Of a stretch of DNA of 64,000 nt, positions 59,612-64,000 are shown one piece after another. The stretch spans positions 812,838-876,837 of the forward strand of contig CAMXCT020006756.1 of assembly GCA_947184155.2 (NCBI GenBank). Direction: 5' to 3'. The notes beneath the pieces were generated by a model that saw only the letters and a program-made list of their open reading frames with translations, had not been told where the DNA came from and did not search any database. This DNA is from Cladocopium goreaui. Its lineage: Eukaryota; Sar; Dinophyceae; Suessiales; Symbiodiniaceae. Made by a program: the position numbers and the translations under genes. Positions within the stretch are counted from its first letter, which is position 1. Every line of letters starts with the position of its first letter.

Positions 59612-59668
59612 GATCTATCTAAAATGATTGAAAAGTGAGCTGACACGCATTGAGACGCTCTAGATGCT

Positions 59669-60265
59669 CTAGTAAATTGGGCGTTCTTGAGCCCTACGAA
59701 CTGCCAAGAGATACTCAGGATAGATGCGTTCACTGTGGGTTGTCATGAACTCGCGATAGCGTTCTACCACGGTGGATCCTGCAGGCACAGAACCCATCTC
59801 TTCTGGAGGAGTTGTTTCCACAACCTGGCTGTGATATCGGAGTTTTGGCCATGCCTCAGGCGCAAACTCAAATTCTCTCTGTCGCGCCCGCTGCTTTGTC
59901 TGAGCCCATACTGAATGTCCATCCAGTGTCCATTGTCCATCACGGGATCTGGCCATCATTCCAAGGCTCGCCCGACAAACAAAGATGTAGAAGGTTCGGC
60001 CTGGGTGTCTTCGGCTTCCGAGATAGAGCTTGGAGTGTAGCTCATTGTTGCGCCGAAAGAACTCTTCGGGTTTGATGTACTGGTCCACCTTTCCTGCGTC
60101 TTCCGCCAAATACGAACCAAAACCGAAGCATGAGCGTGATGAGAAGCGCTCGTTCAAGCCTTCACGGGCAATCTGCAGGACTTTGGAGGGATCTGTGCCA
60201 TGGAGCAAAAAGACTTCGTTCACCTGGTTGCCGCTCAAAACATCAAACACACCAAAGGCTACTTC
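59669..60265 (-). CDS. PARP catalytic domain exon (terminal exon)
   Basis: This 198-codon exon ends in TAG. Counting from its first codon, His22 lies in LLHGTD, the NAD+-binding HG motif. Tyr52 sits in FGFGSYLAEDA, the family's G-x-G-x-Y-(F/L)-A segment. Glu172 sits in YREFMTTH, followed by YPEYLLAV, matching the spacing of the catalytic glutamate before the conserved Y-L-(L/V) strand. The H-Y-E triad therefore looks complete. By family knowledge Glu is needed for chain elongation, but some H-Y-E members only mono-ADP-ribosylate, so polymer formation is not certain. The exon follows AG at 60267-60266. Confidence 0.85.
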   Translation of the reverse strand, partial: EVAFGVFDVLSGNQVNEVFLLHGTDPSKVLQIAREGLNERFSSRSCFGFGSYLAEDAGKVDQYIKPEEFFRRNNELHSKLYLGSRRHPGRTFYIFVCRASLGMMARSRDGQWTLDGHSVWAQTKQRARQREFEFAPEAWPKLRYHSQVVETTPPEEMGSVPAGSTVVERYREFMTTHSERIYPEYLLAVRRAQERPIY

Positions 60266-63200
60266 CTCCAAGCAAATATTCTATACCTATAGATACCTAT
60301 AGTATGCTATAGTATGCTATAGTCATGTATAGTCATGGCTTCTCTCAATTCCCGAAGACTATGACCTTTGCATCTCTTCGCGGGTACCCAGCCACAGGGC
60401 TGTCATCATATCTTAAATATATATATATATATAATAAATATATATATATATAATGACAGCATATCTTAAATATAAAATGGCTATGTTGGTGACTGCTGAA
60501 TTTTGCTGATATAATGTTGCTTGCGTACGTACCCTATAGTTATACAGTAATGAAATTATGTCCATCAAACCATATCAAATGAAAACCGCACAACACATGC
60601 ACCCTCCAAGAGTATGCAGTTTACGCAGTTTACATTTACCCTGCAAGTGGTGCATCATCATCGAGCAGGACATTGAACAGGACAAGGTGTGGGTCTAGGA
60701 GTTTTTGGATGTGATTGACCCGCACCTCTGCATCCAGCTGAGCAAGGTCCTTTGTGGCAGCTTGCAACGACTCCTTGATGTCCACCGGTTGCACCTGAAT
60801 TCCGCTCACCTTGAGATCAGCTCGCATCTTGCACTGCTCTGCACGATACTTGGCCCACAGCCCTTGGTGTTCCACCCTCCAGGCCCATAGAAGTTCCAGG
60901 CCGCTGTGCTGCGCCGGGCAGGCCTGGTCTCGACCCCAGCCGATCCAGTCCAAGTTGTCAATCAGGATAGCAGCCTGCAATGCTCCAATGGTTCGGTCCT
61001 GCAACTACCAACGACTTGGCACAGCACACTTGGCCGGAGTGGAATCGAGAAGGTGAAAGCACATTGGAAAATGTGGACTTGACAGCAACCTCAATGAAGC
61101 TGTTACGTAGTTTTACAAGTTGGTGAAGTTTTAACATCCTTTTCATTCATGCTCATAGACACAACATTCAGTTGGAACGGAGGGCAGGATCAAGCAAGCG
61201 TCCTCAACCACTGGCACAAGGCTCACGTCATCGCTTCCACTGCGACTGACCCAATAGTCCGGCACTGCAAAGCGTTGCTCCACGCGGCGGCGTTGCTCCT
61301 GAAGCTGCAGAGGGCACTGCTAAGTGATGTCTTGAAGAAACGACCAACATCTTCAAGTCTGAACGTGGGTCGCTGTATTGTTCATCCTACAGAAATAAGC
61401 AGCTGATTAGATTCTATCTAGATCAACATGATCTTTTGCACTGTGGCGGTACTGTAGTTTTTGGATGGTAAGGTACCGCGCGTGCAAGTGGCAATACAGT
61501 ACGTCATATTGTTTTCAAGTCTGATAGTCCGAAAAGGGTTTGAAGCAGCCTCCTACATGATCACTGACTCTGTACCTGCATACAGTCTTTGGTCTCGCTC
61601 CGAGGCTGACAAACAAAATTTCGCGGACATGAAGCTAAGCCTGCACAGTACAGTAACAAATCAAATGGCCTGTCATAGGCTTTCACAATTTCACAAATTC
61701 ATTGTATTCCCACCATGCAACTTCCAAAGGCTATTGAATCGCATAAACCTATGACTCTCCCCAGCCAAAACTTGACCCCGCACGACCCCGCAGCCAAATC
61801 TTTCATCTGCAGCGCCTCCAACTGATGCCTGGCTTCCAAAAGGCTCTCGCGCTTCGCGGAAACATCCGCCCGGTCGCGGGAAAGCTGCAGCTGCTTGGCT
61901 TCCAGTTCCTGCGCCTGTGGGAATTGACACGGACGCCGCTATTGAAGGGGGGCAATGACATGACATCTTGATACATCTTGTCACATCTTCATGTTCAAGG
62001 ATTTGTTGCTTGGAGATGTCTTGCAACTGGAAGCTAATCTAAACAGCTAACACTACCATACCTGACATCCAACCTTGTATGTTCACTGTTCAATGGCAAG
62101 ATCCGAATTAGCATGTAAATCATTTCCAACTCTGAAGCACAAGGTTGCAACCACTTTCACCAACAGCCAGTCGTCCAAGGACAGCAGAAAGGCCTGACTT
62201 TGGATGAAAAAATCTTTTTCTGCCAAAATCTGCTCTTGCTTGGAAAGCTCTGCAGACTTGGCCGTCAGCTCCTGTAGCACAGCTTCCAGCTCCTGGCTGT
62301 CAGATCTCATGGGCAATCATGACATGTACCAGGGGACAAACCCCAGCAAAAAAACATGTCATGTCATGTCATATCCAGGAATCCATATCATATTAATATC
62401 AATGCCACTTCATCCTCCTCCTCCCATGCACCCCAGCAAGCTGAGATGGGCCTGGCCTCCTGGTTGGTGGAGGTGTTCAAGCTTTCCATAGCATCTTGCC
62501 TCTCCCGCACCAATTTCAACTCCTTCTTCCTGAAAGCAGCCTCTTGCTCTTGCAGCGTGGCTTGCCTGAAAAGTCAAAGGCAGCTCAGAGAATTGAACCC
62601 AAACCACCCATGTCAAATGGATTTAAACATATTATATATAATTATACATAATCCAAGGATGCACTGGTTGAGGAGGGAAGACCACCGGGAAATAAGACTT
62701 GCGAGGAACAACTTGACTCGTCTTAATCTCAAGTCCTAAGATGTCTCAAGTCCAAACATTTCCGAGTTGCAGCCTTTCAATTTCAGCCCGCAATTTGTTC
62801 AGGGCAACTTTCTTCTCCTTCTCGAGCGCCGCTTGAAGCTTGGCGAAGTCCGTCTCTGCATCCTGCAGCTGTTCCAACAAACTTCGCTCCCGATCTTGGT
62901 GTTGTTTTTCTTTGGCCTCATGCAAACGTTGGGTTTCCTCCAGGGGGCGGGCCGTCACTTGTGCAACAAAGACATGATGAATGCAGTAACATGGGTTCCA
63001 AAGCATCCTATGCCAAAGTCGCCCTACCCTGTTGCCCAACTCCGTCCTCCAAAATCTGAAGGGCTTCTTCCTTCTTCTTCCGCTCGGCCTTATGAGCCTC
63101 GTGCACCCGCGCATTTTGACTCTGGAGCTCATCCATTGCGGCAAAGTGAGTCGATGCGTCAGTCTCCAACATGTCTTGACAGTGCAAGGCAATGCCGGGG

Positions 63201-64000
63201 AATTTTTGCGCGAAGCCATCGAGCGTGCCACCCGCAAGGCCCCACATCTCTTCAGGTGAAAGGCGGAAGGGTTCAGCATCATTCTTCCACAAGGCCTCTG
63301 ACATCGAAACACTGCTGTTGTATTCAATTGACACCATCCCACGCTCCTGAAGAAGATCTTGGAGTCGCGGGTCCAAATTGGAGCCTGACTGCTCCTTCTG
63401 CGACTCGTCCAACATGCGGAACATCTCCGTCGCAACATCGGGTGGAAGGGTCCTGAAGGGAACTTGCTTTGCTGGGAAAGTTGCATCCACCGCGTTGAAC
63501 CAATCCTCCCCAAAAATATCCTTCCGCTGTGCAACTAGTGGGTCAATGAACAGTGCCTCACCTTGAAATTCGACACCATCAGGCCAAGCACGTGTGTCTT
63601 GATGGACCATCCAAATCAAATCCTTGCCTTGGAGGCTCTTGCGATATTGGCTGGGAATTTGCTCTTTTGGCACCCGAAAAATTTTCATGTGCTTTGTGAT
63701 GAAAGTCCCTATGTGGTTCTCTTTCTCCCACTTTGCGATGGCCTCGACAAACTTCTTGGCTTCTTCTTTTGGCATTGGAGCACGTCTCAATTGCGACCTC
63801 TTGAAACAGCGCTCCTTCCCACCTTTCAGTTTCACAGAGTAGACCTTGGCTGTCGCATCATAGAGAATGATGCTGCCCCTCTTGCCATCCTGTGTGATTA
63901 CAGGAGTGCCGGGGCTCCAGTGTGTGCACTTGCCACCTGCAACCAAATTGTCTATGGAGGGAAAAAAGGTGTGCATCTGGTTCCCATTTGCCACAATTTT
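59669..64000 (-). CDS. Coiled-coil / PARP-type ADP-ribosyltransferase, 5' end off the window
   Basis: Eight exons are visible: 63028-64000, 62763-62957, 62452-62560, 62194-62305, about 61795-61914, 61227-61304, 60640-60998 and 59669-60265 (stop TAG). Phases agree at every join through 60998 except the imprecise end of the fifth exon; the last join (60640 to 60265) I could not resolve. The 324-codon first exon has a lysine-rich start and ends in charged helix. The next four encode a continuous coiled coil rich in Glu, Lys, Gln and Leu. The seventh contains WRVEHQGLWAKY, which resembles the W/I-x-R-I-E..LW..Y motif just before the catalytic fold of PARP10-15/TiPARP-type enzymes. The last exon is the catalytic domain. 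By family knowledge the protein would transfer ADP-ribose from NAD+ to proteins. The coiled coil suggests oligomerisation (inference). No ATG is visible; reading is open to the window edge. Confidence 0.85.
60270..60635 (-). other. Intron-like gap in the PARP gene
   Basis: Between the last two PARP exons lies AT-rich sequence with CTATAGTATG duplications (60298-60335) and TATA tracts. No additional exon is seen. Confidence 0.6.
61915..62193 (-). other. Intron with GC donor in the PARP gene
   Basis: The minus strand reads CAG then GCCTTT at the donor and CACAG then GCGCAG at the acceptor. Both flanks are in phase 0 and the join gives FIQSQAQELEAKQ within the coiled coil. Donor and acceptor share an AG|GC context, as often seen in dinoflagellate introns. 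Confidence 0.5.
62306..62451 (-). other. Intron with GC donor in the PARP gene
   Basis: The intron reads GCCCAT at its 5' end and ATGAG at its 3' end on the minus strand. Splicing here joins codons as QEA-R-SDSQELEAV, with the arginine codon split 2+1, and keeps the coiled coil in frame. The 146-nt size is reasonable. The alternative GT sites nearby break the frame. Confidence 0.5.
62561..62762 (-). other. Intron with GA donor in the PARP gene
   Basis: Minus-strand exon ends CTCG and intron starts GAAATG; the intron ends CAGGCAAG. The join gives ERLQLATLQEQEAAF, an uninterrupted coiled coil, and both flanking exon lengths fit the phase (195 and 109 nt). The nearby GTTTGG donor breaks the frame. 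GA-AG introns are known from dinoflagellates. Confidence 0.45.

Noticed and set aside
1-64000. CRISPR array, insertion sequence, tRNA or rRNA
   Set aside because: The regular repeats are satellites without unique spacers; no transposase, terminal inverted repeats with target duplications, cloverleaf or rRNA motif was seen.
1-64000. Altered nuclear genetic code with reassigned stops
   Set aside because: Several genes end cleanly at TAG or TGA after convincing C-termini, and in-frame stops can be explained by unrecognised introns.

Overview
The window looks like nuclear DNA of a dinoflagellate, most likely a core, Symbiodiniaceae/Suessiales-like lineage. This is an inference from gene architecture; no marker gene names the species. 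Protein-coding signal is broken into short exons, mostly 40-350 nt, separated by AT-rich introns full of microsatellites and short tandem duplications. Nearly every exon I can support lies on the minus strand over the whole 64 kb, as in unidirectional dinoflagellate gene arrays. Several exon joins keep phase only with GC or GA splice donors as well as GT. I see no bacterial operon structure, rRNA, tRNA or CRISPR array.

Layout from right to left, which is 5' to 3' for the genes. 64.0-59.7 kb: the best gene, a coiled-coil protein ending in a PARP-type ADP-ribosyltransferase domain with a stop codon, open at its 5' end. 59.6-54.6 kb: exons of unidentified proteins, one Gly/Ser-rich. 54.4-50.9 kb: an unidentified gene with a clear terminal exon. 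50.4-47.3 kb: exons including HEAT-like repeats and a coiled coil. 46.5-41.4 kb: exons of an unidentified, Ala/Lys-rich protein. 41.4-39.3 kb: a HEAT-like gene. 38.9-35.2 kb: a gene interrupted by a six-copy, ~415-bp tandem array. 35.0-34.2 kb: a GC-rich island without convincing exons. 33.9-32.25 kb: a heptamer satellite. 31.9-27.9 kb: a gene with a beta-propeller glycosidase-like segment. 27.2-24.1 kb: HEAT-like exons and a separate 125-codon block. 23.7-22.2 kb: a small single-pass membrane protein with an acidic/Lys C-terminal tail. 21.3-17.7 kb: a coiled-coil gene. 17.1-16.05 kb: a tetranucleotide microsatellite. 15.9-13.8 kb: unidentified exons. 12.4-10.5 kb: an ankyrin-repeat gene. 9.9 kb to 1: exons of unidentified proteins, one with a membrane segment.

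Exons were called by eye from codon-like translation, AG acceptors, GT/GC/GA donors and phase agreement between neighbours. Where several coordinates are given in one entry, the entry is a locus holding several exons and the introns between them. Grouping of exons into genes is tentative except where phase agreement or a stop codon is stated. No regulatory elements, promoters or terminators could be recognised; dinoflagellate promoters have no reliable short consensus.
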